DNA of 64,000 bases from Symbiodinium natans (lineage: Eukaryota; Sar; Dinophyceae; Suessiales; Symbiodiniaceae). The position numbers and the translations under genes are program-made. This document shows positions 34,830 to 47,665 of the stretch, piece after piece. The notes under the pieces are model-generated. The model was not told the DNA's origin, searched no databases, and saw nothing but the letters and a program-made list of their open reading frames with translations. Numbering within the stretch: position 1 is the stretch's first letter; each line of letters opens with the position of its first letter. The stretch spans positions 102,501 to 166,500 of the forward strand of contig CAJNDS010002581.1 of NCBI GenBank assembly GCA_905221605.1, given 5' to 3'.

Positions 34830-35318
34830 GACCCTAAACTGGGGTGGGTTCTATAGGGATTTCTCGAGCGCCTCTTTTTACTGTATGCGGTCTGCAGAGA
34901 AATCATTCCTATCCCCACAGCATCAGATCTCCGCACATGGTTTGCGTTGTTGCCTCCTCCTGTCTGCGCTTCTCTGCGACGGCCTGCGTTGCCATGCATC
35001 TCAGTATTCCGAAAACAAAACACACACACACACACACAGACACGCAGAGCTTCCTCAAACTGCACAGGCGTTCTTCTTCCTGCTGAGCCAAGCAAAATCG
35101 AAATGCAGCATTGCAGACCAGGCCATGGGCAGGGATAACCCAAACGGGTGAGAAACATTCGCACAAGTTTGGCTTCACTTACTTGCTGTTCTGACTACAC
35201 ACTGCTACCAACAGTCTACCCGACAGGAGCCCCGTCTGTGACACCTCTTGTCTTCGCCGTGCTTCCTATGCTAGTCGAGCGCTCTCCTACAGTCTGCTCG
35301 AACACGCGGAAAAAAGGC
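34830..35318 (-). CDS. Helix micro-exon unit A (partly decayed)
   Basis: Type 3 exon at 34954-34983 (AVAEKRRQEE, GC donor). The type 2 exon is cut short after EEER (35070-35081) because the segment with its GTTGGAG donor is missing. The type 1 exon (about 35256-35297) has TAG after ESARLA. The type 4 copy near 34880 has a TAA at its start. Unit A therefore looks non-functional except perhaps for type 3. Confidence 0.35.
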
Positions 35319-35791
35319 AACGCGTTCTCACACACAGGCCCAGTACAGGTTGCGCCCAATGATGTTGGGCCCTATTACTGTGGCAACCTACCCCTTCGCC
35401 TGAACAGGCTTCGGAAGGTCTGTAAACGGACCCCAGATTCGCCTCGGCTTCCTGCCGAGAAGCGTCTGGAACAAGCAGACCCGGATCGGGCCTCCTTCCC
35501 CCTAACCCAACCCTTCCCCCCATGCAAAATTTTCTGACGCCACCCCCCCGCCCCCCCCCGCCCTGTGGGACCCCCCCCAATCGCTTGGAGGAGCTGCAAC
35601 CTTCCTCCCCTTTTTTTGCGAAACCCTCCCTTTCCTGTCCTGGGGCCGGCCCGGCTGCCGAGGCGGCGCGCGCAAGCGTTTACAATTACGTATGATTTTC
35701 TTTAAGGGGTTGGTCCAGGAGCCTGCCTGACCTCCTACAATAGGCATTCTTGCTGGACCCGCGTTTATGCCGCATTGCCGTGTTTTGGCGC

Positions 35792-36498
35792 CTTGCGTCT
35801 CTTCTCCTCCTCTAGTCGTGCCCTTTCCTGCCAGAGAGCAGAGTAGTCATCAGGCTAAAGGCCAAAGGTTCTGTGCTGTGGCCTGCCGATCCATACAATA
35901 GCGATTGTCCGCGATTCTGCTGCGTCTACCAACCCACCTCCGCCTCCGCCTTGGATTTCTCGAGCGCAGCTTTTTCCTGTATGCGGTCCGCAGAAACTCA
36001 GCGGGCCACACAACCCTATCATTCCCATCCCCACAGCATCCCGCAGCTTCAACGTGCAGATCACGCATGGCTCTGTGCGCTTGCAGCACATCCTGCCCCG
36101 CCTCCTGTCTGCGCTTCTCCGCGGCTGCCTGCGTTGCCATGCATCTCAGTATTACGAAAACAAACACACACACACACACACACACAAACACACCCACACA
36201 CGGACACACAGAGCTTCCTCAAACTGCAAAGGCGTTCTTTTGAAAACTCCAACCTCCTCCGCTTCTTCACGAGCCTTTTCCCGAGCCGCTTCTTCCTGCT
36301 GAGCCAAAATCGAAATGCAGCACTGCAGACCAAGCCATGGGCAAGGATAACCCAAACGGGTGAGAAACATTCGCATAAGTTTGGCTTCACTTACTTGCTG
36401 CTCTGACTACACACTGCTACCAACAGTCTACCCGACAGGAGCCCCGTCTGTGACACCTCTTGTCTTCGCCGCGCTTCCTATGCTAGTCGAGCGCTCTC
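35792..36498 (-). CDS. Helix micro-exon unit B
   Basis: Type 5 at 35792-35827 (ERARLEEEKRRK), type 4 at 35938-35976 (EKAALEKSKAEAE), type 3 at 36102-36128 (AAAEKRRQE, GC donor), type 2 at 36254-36295 (EEAAREKAREEAEE) and type 1 at 36457-36498. Type 1 has TAG after ESARLA and a weaker CTGTAG acceptor. The type 5 acceptor has a good pyrimidine tract (CTACTCTGCTCTCTGGCAG). The (CA)n run at about 36165-36210 is in the type 2-3 intron. Confidence 0.45.
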
Positions 36499-36809
36499 CT
36501 ACAGTCTGCTCGAGCACGCGGAAAAAAGGCAACGCGTTCTCACGCACAGGCCCAGTACAGGGGCAGGGCAGTTTCGTCCAAATACCTGTCTAGGAGAGGT
36601 TGCGCCCAATGATGTTGGGCCCTATTTACTGTGGCAACCTACCCCTTCGCCTGAACAGTGAAGGATAGTGAAGGCTTCGGAAGGTCTGTAAACGGACCCC
36701 AGATTACGAATGATTTTCTTTAAGGGGTTGGTCCAGGAGCCTGCCTGACCTCCTACAATAGGCATTCTTGCTGGACCCGCTTTTATGCCGCATTGCCGTG
36801 TGTTGGCGC

Positions 36810-37346
36810 CTTGCGTCTCTTCTCCTCCTCTAGCCGTGCCCTTTCCTGCCAGAGAGCAGAGTAGTCATCAGGCTAAAGGCCAAAGGTTCTGCGCTGTGGC
36901 CTGCCGATCCATACAATAGCGACTGTCCGCGATTCTGCTGCGTCTACCAACCCACCTCCGCTTCCGCTTTGGATTTCTCGAGCGCAGCTTTTTCCTGTAT
37001 GCGGTCTGCAGAAACTCAGCGGGCCACACACACACACAGAGAGAGAGAGAGAGACAGACAGCTTCCTCAAACTGCACAGGCGTTCTTCTGAAAACTCCAA
37101 CCTCCGCCGCTTCTGCACGAGCCTTTTCCCGAGCCGCTTCTTCCTGCTGAGCCAAAATCGAAATGCAGCACTGCAGACCAAACCATGGGCAAGGATAACC
37201 CAAACGGGTGAGAAACATTCGCACAAGCTTGGCTTCACTTACTTGCTGCTCTGACTACACACTGCTACCAACAGTCTACCCGACAGGAGCCCCGTCTGTG
37301 ACACCTCTCGTCTTCGCCGCGCTTCCTCTGCTAGTCGAGCGCTCTC
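36810..37346 (-). CDS. Helix micro-exon unit C (type 3 lost)
   Basis: Type 5 at 36810-36845, type 4 at 36956-36994 and type 2 at 37102-37143 (EEAAREKARAEAAE). Type 1 at 37305-37346 is intact (ESARLAEEARRRRE, GTGTCAC donor). The block between types 4 and 2 is replaced by a short (CA)n(GA)n run, so the type 3 exon is missing. The remaining exons still join in phase. Confidence 0.45.
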
Positions 37347-37763
37347 CTGCACTCTGCTCGAACACGCGGAAAAAAAACAGCACAACGTGCAGGGTTCTGA
37401 CTCACAGGCCCAGTACAGGCGCAGGGCAGTTTTGTCCAACTACCTGTCTAGGAGAGGTTGTGCCCAATGATGTTGGGTCCTATTTGCTGTGGCCCCCTGC
37501 CCCTTCCCCTGCACAGTGGGAAGGCTTCGGGAGGTCTGTAAACGGACCCCAGATTCTGCATGGTTTTCCCAAAGAATAGATAAGGAAGGAATCAGAACAG
37601 CCTAAGTGTGGATTAGGGTCTCCCAAGACGTCTCTTTTAAAAAGCATATGCAAAAATTTGCCGCGATCTCTCCGGTAAGCGGTTGGTCCAGAAGCCTGCC
37701 TGACCTCCTACAATAGGCACTCTTGCTGGACCCGCTTTTTTGCTGCATTGCCGTGTTTTGGCG

Positions 37764-38133
37764 CCTTGCGTCTCTTCTCCTCCTCTAGTCGTGCCCTTTC
37801 CTGCCAGAGAGCAGAGTAGTCATCAGCCTAAAGGCCAAAGGTTCTGTGCTGTGGCCTGCCGATCCATACAATAGCGATTGTCCGCGATTCTGCTGCGTCT
37901 ACCAACCCACCTCCGCTTCCGCTTTGGATTTCTCGAGCGCAGCTTTTTCCTGTATGCGGTCTGCAGAAACTTAGCGGGCCACACAACCCTATCATTCCCA
38001 TCCCCACAGCATCCCGCAGCTTCAACGTGCAGATCACGCATGGCTCTGTGCGCTTGCAGCACATCCTGCCCCGCCTCCTGTCTGCGCTTCTCCGCGGCTG
38101 CCTGCGTTGCCATGCATCTCAGTATTACGAAAA

Positions 38134-38170
<37 letters not shown>

Positions 38171-38467
38171 ACAGACAGCTTCCTCAAACCGCAAAGGCAT
38201 TCTTCTGAAAACTCCAACCTCCGCCGCTTCTGCACGAACCTTTTCCCGAGCCGCTTCTTCCTGCTGAGCCAAGCAAAATCGAAACGCAGCACTGCTGACC
38301 AAACCATGGGCAAGGATAACCCAAACGGGTGAGAAACATTCGCACAAGCTTGGCTTCACTTACTTGCTGCTCTGACTACACACTGCTACCAACAGTCTAC
38401 CCGACAGGAGCCCCGTCTGTGACACCTCTCGTCTTCGCCGCGCTTCCTCTGCTAGTCGAGCGCTCTC
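37764..38467 (-). CDS. Helix micro-exon unit D (complete)
   Basis: Type 5 at 37764-37799, type 4 at 37911-37949, type 3 at 38075-38101, type 2 at 38219-38260 (EEAAREKVRAEAAE) and type 1 at 38426-38467 (ESARLAEEARRRRE). No stop in any exon. The type 1 acceptor follows TTTTTTTCCGCG. The last part of the unit (about 38330-38700) is nearly identical to unit C, showing a recent duplication. Confidence 0.5.
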
Positions 38468-38883
38468 CTGCACTCTGCTCGAACACGCGGAAAAAAACAG
38501 CACAACGTGCAGGGTTCTGACTCACAGGCCCGTACAGGCGCAGGGCAGTTTTGTCCAACTACCTGTCTAGGAGAGGTTGTGCCCAATGATGTTGGGTCCT
38601 ATTTGCTGTGGCCCCCTGCCCCTTCCCCTGCACAGTGGGAAGGCTTCGGGAGGTCTGAAAACGGACCCCAGATTCTGCATGGTTTTCCCAAAGAATAGAT
38701 AGGAAGGAATCAGAACAGCCTAAGTGTGGATTAGGGTCTCCCAAGACGTCTTTTTAAAAACGTGTGCAACATTTGCCGCGATCTCTCCGGTAAGCGGTTG
38801 GTCCAGGAGCCTGCCTGACCTCCTACAATAGGCACTCTTGCTGGACCCACTTTTTTGCCGCATTGCCGTCCGTGTTTTGGCGC

Positions 38884-39296
38884 CTTGCGTCTCTTCTCCT
38901 CCTCTAGTCGTGCCCTTTCCTGCCAGAGAGCAGAGTAGTCATCAGGCTAAAGGCCAAAGGTTCTGTGCTGTGGCCTGCCGATCCATACAATAGCGATTGT
39001 CCGCGATTCTGCTGCGTCTACCAACCCACCTCCGCCTCCGCCTTGGATTTCTCGAGCGCAGCTTTTTCCTGTATGCGGTCTGCAGAAACTCAGCGGGCCA
39101 CACCACCCTATCATTCCCATCCCCACAGCATCCCGCAGCTTCAACGTGCAGATCACGCATGGCTCGGTGCGCTTGCAGCACATCCTGCCCCGCCTCCTGT
39201 CTGCGCTTCTCCGCGGCTGCCTGCGTTGCCATGCATCTCAGTATTACGAAAACAAACAAACACACAAACACACACACACACACACACACCCACACA

Positions 39297-39345
<49 letters not shown>

Positions 39346-39800
39346 ACAGCTTCCTCAAACTGCAAAGGCGTTCTTCTGAAAACTCCAACCTCCTCCGCTT
39401 CTGCACGAGCCTTTTCCCGAGCCGCTTCTTCCTGCTGAGCCAAGCAAAATCGAAATGCAGCACTGCAGACCAAGCCATGGGCAAGGATAACCCAAACGGG
39501 TGAGAAACATTCGCACAAGTTTGGCTTCAATTACTTGCTGCTCTGACTACACACTGCTACCAACAGTCTACCCGACAGGAGCCCCGTCTGTGACACCTCT
39601 CGTCTTCGCCGCGCTTCCTCTGCTAGTCGAGCGCTCTCCTGCACTCTGCTCGAACACGCGGAAAAAATGTGCAAGGTTCTCATGTGATGGCTCTGCACGG
39701 ACTGAAGTGTGGCAAGCCACTCGTGCTGACGGAACCGCATCACAGAATGTCACAGAGCTTCCTCTGCTTCTGCACACGCCGCCTGGAGTGCCTCTTCTTC
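38884..39800 (-). CDS. Helix micro-exon unit E (complete, with type 6)
   Basis: Type 5 at 38884-38919, type 4 at 39030-39068, type 3 at 39194-39220, type 2 at 39390-39431 (EEAAREKARAEAEE), type 1 at 39597-39638 and type 6 at 39762-39800 (EEEALQAACAEAE, TCGGCAG acceptor, GA donor). All are free of stops. It has the longest CA run of the set (about 39257-39341) in the type 2-3 intron. Confidence 0.5.
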
Positions 39801-42765
39801 CTGCCGAAAGTGTGGACAGACAGTGGCTTTGCCAAGCATTGCCAAGCAACAAGAGTTCGTTAAAGCAGGCACGACAAACGAAACACAGACTACGACTCCT
39901 TTTATGTCTCGTGATTGCTGTTGTCGATAGGCTGGCTCGGAGTCGTGTCTTCGTTCTGTATGCGGCGACACTGCCTTTTCTACATGAGCCTCGTTCGCTC
40001 GCGCAGTCGGACGTTTTGTCAGTTTTGCTATACCTTCCAGCGGGCTCTTCATGCACGGCTCGCACCTGTCTTTTACATCGGCATTTACTGCGTTCTGTGT
40101 GGACCAGATTCAAACTCTGACCACCACTTGGCAAGCTGTGACCCCATGGCCCACAGCCTTGAAAGGCCTTGCATAGCACATGCTCCTGGCTGGAGACCTT
40201 CAGAGCCTTCGTGTGGCTGCCAGGGGCAGCTGGTAAGAGTAGTCGTTGATCTGCTTGAACTCTAACTAAAAATACAGTTTCACCTCAGCCTGGACCCGGC
40301 CAACGTTTGATGTAAGGTCTGTCGACACACCGCCACTCAGGCCTCACAGGTCTGCGCACTGCTGGCACTGCTGGCCTTCTCGTTTTCACCTGAGATGAAA
40401 CAAAATTCAGGACAGGAATGGACAGGATTCAGAGTCAATTCAGAGGAGATTGAAGACTCCCAAAATAGCCCCACGCCTTAGGTCCTACATTCGAGCAACT
40501 ACCGGTATGTCTCACCAGTATCAAGACAATTTCACATCGCTTGCAAGGAAGTCGGTGCTTCTGCCAGGCAGCTGCTATCCTTCTTCTCTTTTGCAGCCTT
40601 CTTGCCACCGCTGTCCTCTAAGCTTCACACGACATAGGGGCTCTAAAAACAAGCCCGCATCACAAAAATCACAGGATATGCACAATCGACCACAAACATC
40701 CCTGCCCTGCAGCCCAAACCCCGCAGACACTCAATCTGCAATTGCAAAAAACGAGACTACTGTTCCGAACCGAGCGGCAAAGCTACCACCGCGCTTGCGC
40801 CTGCACCATGCTCCCCAATTCTGACAGTGGGTTTCCGGCTCCCAAAACTGTTAATAAAGTCTACAAGGCTCTCACCGAGTAACTCTAAACACTGAGCAGA
40901 GGGTGGCCCGACATCTCATCCTCAAAGACTACGTCTTTCCAAGGACTTAAAAAAATCTTGACATGCCTGAGGCTTCTACTACTAGTAGGGTTTCGGGTCA
41001 TCGGGACGAGAGCAATGTGCTGAGGCGACCAGGAGCTTTGCAAGTGGCCGTCCCTTCCCAACGAGCCAAAACCTGATAGAACCTTAGGAGCCACGAACCC
41101 GAATGCAGATACGTATTCGCCTCGGCTTCCTGCCGAGAAGCGTCTCCCCCCATCCAAAATTTTTCTGACGCCACCCCCCCCCCCCCCCCCCCCCTGTGGG
41201 ACCCCCCCCAATCGCTTGGAGGAGCTGCAAACCGATGCCGTGGAGGGTCCCGCCTGTCGGTGGCTCCTACAGGGGGAGTGCCTCAAAACCCCCCCCACCC
41301 CCCCCCCCCCCCCCCCCACCCCCCACCCCCCCCCCCCCCCCCCCCCCCCCCACCCCCCCCCCCCCCCCCCCCCCCCCCCACCCCCTCCCCGCTTTGACCT
41401 CGCTGCCCTTCCTCCCCTTTTTTTGCGAAACCCTCTTTCCTCCTTTCCTGTCCTGGCCGGCCCGGCTGCCGAGGCGGCGCGCGCAAGCGTTTACAATTAC
41501 ATACACAGTAGCCAAAAGAGAAGCGGTGCACGACACGACATCCGAACTGCAGTGCGTCATGCGTCTTTCTCTCTCTCTCTCTCTCAATTTTCTGTGTCCC
41601 TCTGATATCTCTCTCTCGCTCTCTCTCTCTCTCTCTTATCTCTTCTCTCTCGCTCTATCTCATTTCTTCTCTTCCGCGCTCTCGCTCTCATTCTGCCTCT
41701 CGTTCTCTTTTAGTCCCTCTCTCCACCAGTTTCTCTCAATCTCCTTCTCATTATCTCTTGCACTCTCCCTCTCTCTCACACTCTCTCCAGCTCTCTCTCT
41801 CTCGCTCGCTCGCTCGCACTTCTTCTTCTACCCAGCGAAGAGCCCCCCCCCCTGAGCGAACCCCGGCAACTCTCTCTCTCTCTCTCTCTCCCCCTCTCTC
41901 TCTTTATCTCGCTCTCTCCCTCTCTCTCCAGAGCACCAATAAGCAGAACAAGTGCACACAGTAGTCGACGACGCACCCATGAGCAAAACAGCTGCATATA
42001 GATCATAGTAAGCAAGACACACCAAGAAGCAAAACAAGCATGTACATGTATATCGAGCGAAGACGCACCACCAAGCCAAACAATTGCATACAGTGAGCCA
42101 AGAGGCATCAGCAAGCAAAACAACCACACAGGAAGGGAAGACGGAACCCCGCCTCCTAAAACGGAACCCTGCTTCTACGCCTTCGTGAAAAAACTGCTCA
42201 TGAGCCACCTAACCCCTCTGCAGATGAATCGGGAGTGAAATCCCATAGTTCGACCTCCTCTGACCCCAATGCCCTGGAGCACCGTGTGCGAAGCAGCCCT
42301 CACTTTGAGGCTCGCGCTTCCTGCTTCTCGATTGGCTCTGCTCTGCCTACGACAGCCCGCATTGCGAAAGAGGACTTCGGGCTACGGTATGCAATGGCGA
42401 CTTGTCCACACGACTTGTTGCATGCTTTTCGGATTTCACATCCGAAGCATTCCGAAGCCTCACCTAGCTGCACTTTGAAACTCCGATGTCTGAGTCTCCA
42501 CTCGCATCAAACCTTCAACCAAGATAAGGCATGAAATCCGGCGGCTGTCAGCGGCCTAAACTCTTGAAAGCTTTGTAAGCTTTACCTGTTCCCCTCGTTC
42601 TCGTCTTCAGACAGAGATTGCGCGCATACATCACTGTGTTCCGGATGCCAGACCCGAAGTCTCACCATGCCTAACCCCTCCGAAAAACTTCGGAACTCCA
42701 TGACCTCCCCCCAAGCTGCCATCCCAACATCCCAACACCGGCATCCCAACTCCCCGTAAACCCTC
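39801..42765. other. Between cassette blocks: homopolymers and microsatellite
   Basis: No exon could be supported. A near-pure C block with scattered A lies at 41171-41392. A (CT)n microsatellite runs from about 41562 to 41932. Parts of 41113-41502 duplicate 35436-35690 (shared gcctcggcttcctgccgaga and gaggcggcgcgcgcaagcgt). Confidence 0.6.
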
Positions 42766-43968
42766 CTCGTCAGACTCATCCTCCAGTTCTGCCGACACTT
42801 CCTGGGGGGTTGAGAGGGTGAATGAAAACTGAGTACCATGAAAGAGAGGGGTTGAAGGGAAGGTTCGGAGACCGACCGATTGAGATCTCAATCCTCCCAG
42901 ACCGACTGAAAATCGGGGCTTCATTGAAGCCCTGAGAAAGTTTCCCAGGCATCTTCAACCGTCGCCCCTGCACACCATGTCAGAAAACAGCTGCAGAAAA
43001 CCTCATCCCAGGTGCTCTCAGCAACCCTGAAGCTCTACGCAGCAATTATGCAAAATCTGCAAATTACTAAAGCAGCCCCTTGCAAAACGCTTAAATTTGT
43101 GTACATCTTCCAACTTCCAACACAAAGCCTCCTTGTTCGCTCGATTCTCAGCCACTTCCCTTTCCAGTAGGCAACGTGACCGACGCTCTTAGAAAACTTC
43201 GGAAGAGGCTTTTGGAGAAAATGCAGCAACATGTGTATGAACCGTCCCCTTGATCATCAGGCGATTGGCGTTTACACACACACATGGAGATTGCGAGAAC
43301 ACCGCAAATCCTTAATCCCCAAACATAGCTCGGCATATGTGCATCGAAACCTTATGCGGACACTCAAACTGTAGCTCTCGCCTACATGCTGCAGACTTCT
43401 TTACAAATCCTACAACTCATCTGATAGACCCCTTATGATTTGTTTATCACGTTTCAGGCACATGCCCCATAAATTCGTTTCTTGCAAGGAATGTCCCATA
43501 AGTCCTGTTGCTTTTGTGGCGAGAAATCGTAGCCTTCAAATGAGGGCGCTTCTAGGGAAGCCGATAGCAACTTATGAACCCCACACTCGATTTGTTTAAG
43601 GCCAACTTATCATATGTCCTTTCGTTTTTATCATGGTGACTCATCTTCTACATGTCATCTGTACGCGGCTTCGACGTCACAAAGCACTCCCCCACAGAAT
43701 CCCATTTTCGTTCATGGTGGCTTGCCTTCTGCATCCGTTATCGTTTTATCGGAAGGCTTCCTACTTATTTTAAAAATTCCTTTATAGAACACTGTAAAGG
43801 CAGTCCTGGCAATGTCCCAGACTAAAACGACATATGTCTGCCGAAATGTCCTAACGCGCACAAGTGTTATGCATCACAAAGCACACGGCATATCATAGTT
43901 CTTTCAGTTCTTCAGTCCTCGCCGGACTCTTCTTCAAATGGAGCAGAAACCTCCTCGTCTTCACATGC
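42766..43968 (-). CDS. Acidic micro-exons, first two
   Basis: 42766-42801 reads EVSAELEDESDE after a strong acceptor (TTCACCCTCTCAACCCCCCAG) with a GA donor; 36 nt, phase 0. 43918-43968 reads ACEDEEVSAPFEEESGE after CAATCAG, ending GAG|GAC; 51 nt. Both are phase 0 and on the same strand as the helix cassettes. The roughly 1.1 kb between them shows no exon. Confidence 0.35.
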
Positions 43969-44352
43969 CTGATTGAGTTTGCATCGCGCTGTCAGACTCT
44001 AAACTCTAAATGCTGCAAAAACATCGAACGTAGTTCCTGTCAGTTCAGACAGGGACTTCGTGGAGGATTCGGAGAATTGGAATATTGCGTGCACGCACAT
44101 CTAAGACTGCGACAACATGATATGAAAACGGTCAGTTACCCCCCGAGTGCTACTCCTAAGTCAGAATGTGAGTGTGCTAAGTGCACGGTCCTCGGCGATA
44201 CCTTTGAGCGCAGGCACTTCATCTATTCAATCTATTCACTTGCGTGCACGCAGTCGAACACATAACTGAAACAGCATGATACAACTGAAGTAACACAATC
44301 AGTTCCCCTTGGATGCTCATGGTTCGGAACGCGAATGTGGAAGTGACTGGTC

Positions 44353-44409
44353 CTCAACGGCATCGCCCTGCTCAGGTGCTTCCTCTTCTTTGTCGCTGTC
44401 AGGCTTCTC
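44353..44409 (-). CDS. Acidic micro-exon, EKPDSDKEEEAPEQ type (copy 1)
   Basis: A 57-nt candidate exon ending GAG|GAC, the older duplicate of 47609-47665. The sequence before it has lost a few bases relative to the copy (gtgaggagaag against gtgcaggagaag), so the acceptor is weaker and the upstream frame (EGEEREDDSDAEKALPF) no longer runs in. Confidence 0.3.
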
Positions 44410-46884
44410 CTCACTGGCTTGCGGCGGCACACTTCCGACCTTTGATGAGGGAAGGGAAGCGCCTTCTCTGCATCGCTGTCGTCCTCTCTCTCTTCGCCTC
44501 CGACTGAGGATGCATTGGGAAAGGGACGGGATAGTCATACTAGAATGGTACCTCTTGTGCGAGGTCATGACACCATAATCAGGTCCAGATGCAAAAGCAG
44601 AGGTAAACTGCTTGATGTGACCGGATGGGCAGCAACCGCACTTCAGCTTGCAAGCATGCCGCAGTACGCCAAACAAAGCCTAAGAATCTAACGGCGTGTC
44701 TACCGAGCGGCTGCTGTCAATCTTCGCTTGCTCTCCCTGGCTCTTGGTCTCGTCCTCAAACTCAGTCTGCGATTGCTTTTTGTGTTCTACGCTTGCTGCA
44801 TGCTTGCTGCTGTCGATGTGGGAGGGTAGATCGGACTAAGGGGTTGTTCATAGAATCAGAAGACTTGCTTTACATCGGTTTACAGGTTTGGTGGATCAGG
44901 CTATTTGCAACGCCTGCAAATTCACGATGCTGGGCACGGTGTTCTCCTTGACATACTGAGCGCTAGATCCCTAGCACTGAAGAGCGCATCCCCATAGAAA
45001 CGCTGCGTTTTTGGCAACCGTTCAGGTGCTGGAATGCCATGGGTACATGAATCTGGATCGAAACGGTTGTGGCAAAGAAAAGGTAGACGCACAGAATGGT
45101 GTTGTAGAGTTGTAACCGTTGCAACCATGACTCTCCCATATAGGCTGGAAATCAACACGAAACTTCAAAACTTATGAGACACCAACCCATCGCAAAACAA
45201 ACAACACAAACCAAAACAAAATCACACCTAATTCACAAACATCTCCCAGAACATCGTAGAACCAGGACCTGCCAAATCCAGATTCAAACAAAAACCATAC
45301 TTGCCGATCAAACGCAAATCACACAGAAATCACAAAACAATAAATAAGCAAGCCCTCTCTCTGACAATACAGGCAATCCTGCTTATATACTAGAGATACA
45401 CAATGTACCCAAAGGATGGCGCACCTCTTGCCTGCTCTGCTAAAGTCACTATGGAAAGCAAGCAGACATAAACACTTACATGAAACGTGGCTGTTGCATG
45501 TAGACGCTGTGCGACGTATAACGTGAACACGCGGCGTGAGATAAACCCACTCCTTGCAAATGGGTGCGAATAGGACTGGAAAACCTGAGAGGGTGCGAAA
45601 CCCTAAATTGCAAACGAAGCTCATGTCCTGCTATTCATCACTCCCTGTGCGCATGACCCTTCCTTGATGCTCCGAGGGTCCTTCCAAAGCCGTCCCCGCG
45701 CTTTGGGCCATAACAAAGCAAGCAAGATACACATTCAGTTGTGCAGATCGAAGCTGTCGCATGTGCAACGGTGCATCATAGCTTGGATGTCAGCCTCCGC
45801 TGAAGGTTCTCTCGATCTAGCAAATAGAAGCAACAAGGACTTGTTGCTTTGGAGTTCAGGGTCAGGGTTTAGGCTGCGGATTTGTTTGGGGGTCGACGCC
45901 CCCTGCCCGGCGGCGGTCTCCTCGTAAACAAAGCTTTCGTATCTGCCCGTGGCTCTTAAGTCATAAGTCTCCCGTTCAGGTTGATCTGTCGCTTTCGCGG
46001 TCCCTCACACCAGCAGCGAGCATGCGCGACGTTGGGGCCATCAAAGGCATTGACGAGGCCCTATAGCCAGCAAGATCAGGAGCATCAGGCCGGCCCTGTT
46101 GACCAATAAGGGCCGCAAGTCCACCCCAGCGAGCAGCATCAGGCCGGCCTCGTTTCTCCGTCAAAAAGTCACAAAGAAACCACACGCAGCCTCAGAAAAA
46201 GGCCCGCGGTGGAGGCCATGGTGGGCAGTCTCTGATGCCCAGCCGGACTCGCCAGAATTCGGACGCCCTGCCCCCCCAGACCCCCCAAGGCTTCGCCCCA
46301 GAGCCCTTACAGAGTATCTCAGGGGAGCTTTCGTGATGACGAAGGAGAAGCCCCCACACCCCAAGGCAGATGAATCACGAGTAGAAACCCTAGATCACAA
46401 AACCCAAAGCCCTGATCACCCTAAGCCCCGCAAACTCTCAATACCTTAAATCCTAAACGCCCCAAGCCAGAAAGCCGTCAAGCGGTAGAAACCTGCAAAA
46501 GGGAGGAGATGGGGGCTGGATGGGCTTGGGGAGCATACCTGGGCGGCAACACCCTACACTATCACCCCTACAAACCCTCAACCCCGAAACCCTTCAGCCC
46601 CGCAACCCTAAACTTTAAAACCCGAACCCGAAACTCACAAGCCCCGAAACAGAAAAACCCTGAAAACATCCTAAATCCGTGAAACCTGAAACCCTTGAAA
46701 GCGAAGGAGTTCGGCACAGGGTGTATCAGTGGGAGAAACCTGAAAAACTTTGAGGAGATAGGAATCCTGACCCGTGCTTTGTGTTCTGTGCGCAGCGGGC
46801 AAACATGGGCAAACCTAACTGCATGATGATGCAACGGGATGTGGCTACACATGATTCAGCACGTGAATGTGCACGTGAGGGGTC

Positions 46885-47665
46885 CTCGACGGCCTCTTTC
46901 TCTTCAGGTGTTTCCTCTTCTGCAGGAGCCTCAATCAATTTCAATTGTGCGCTCGCACATCTAACACCGATAACTGCAACAACATGATACAACTGAAACA
47001 AACTAAACCGTCGGCTACCCTAGAAGGCGAATGTGCAAGCGAGGGTCCTCGATGGCAGCTTGCTTTTCGGGTGCTTCCTCTTCGTTGTCGCTGTCAGAAA
47101 CCTCTTGCACTGCCTGCTTGCCGCGACACATTTCGAGCACGTGACGGGGCAAGGGAAGCCTGTCTGATATCGGAGGCCTGCTGCACATCACTGTCGTCTT
47201 CTTTCTCATCACCTCAGACGGATGGCGTGAGGGAAAGGAACTGGATATTTACACGAGATCGGCATCTCGTGTGTCATGTCAGGACCACATATGACGACCA
47301 CAAGGTCCAGATGCAAACGCGTGGAGGTAAACAGGCTGAGAGGGGCGACAATGCCCAGAACAGAATGCCGGATGGGACGGCAACGGTTCAGCTTGCCAGC
47401 ATGCCACAGAAACCTCTATGAATCAAAGAGCGTCCTTACCAAGCGACTGCCATGCTTCGTTGCTTTCTCTTCCTGGCTCTGGTCTTCATCCTCAAACTGA
47501 GGTTGCGATTCCTTTCCCAAACCTAAATGCGCGATGATGGAACAGGACTGGTCAGCCTGTCTCGGATGCTGCTCGTGGTTCGGAACGCGAATGTGCAAGT
47601 GGCTGGTCCTCAACGGCATGGCCCTGCTCAGGTGCTTCCTCTTCTTTGTCGCTGTCAGGCTTCTC
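46885..47665 (-). CDS. Acidic micro-exons, cluster of three
   Basis: 46885-46929 reads APAEEETPEEKEAVE (45 nt, AG|GCT, GAG|GAC). 47048-47101 reads VSDSDNEEEAPEKQAAIE (54 nt). 47609-47665 reads EKPDSDKEEEAPEQGHAVE (57 nt, GTGCAG acceptor). The frame before the last one is open and acidic (EGEEREDDSDAEKALPF) and could make a longer exon. All end before a conserved gacc, giving a GA donor. Confidence 0.35.

Noticed and set aside
35850-39503. Long overlapping frames of 110-180 residues in each 1-kb unit, both strands
   Set aside because: They run through the introns and the CA tract. Only the short segments with splice signals keep a consistent helical pattern, so the long frames are shadows of the repeat.
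41196-41855. 219-codon plus-strand Pro/Ser/Leu frame
   Set aside because: It is made of poly-C followed by a CT microsatellite.
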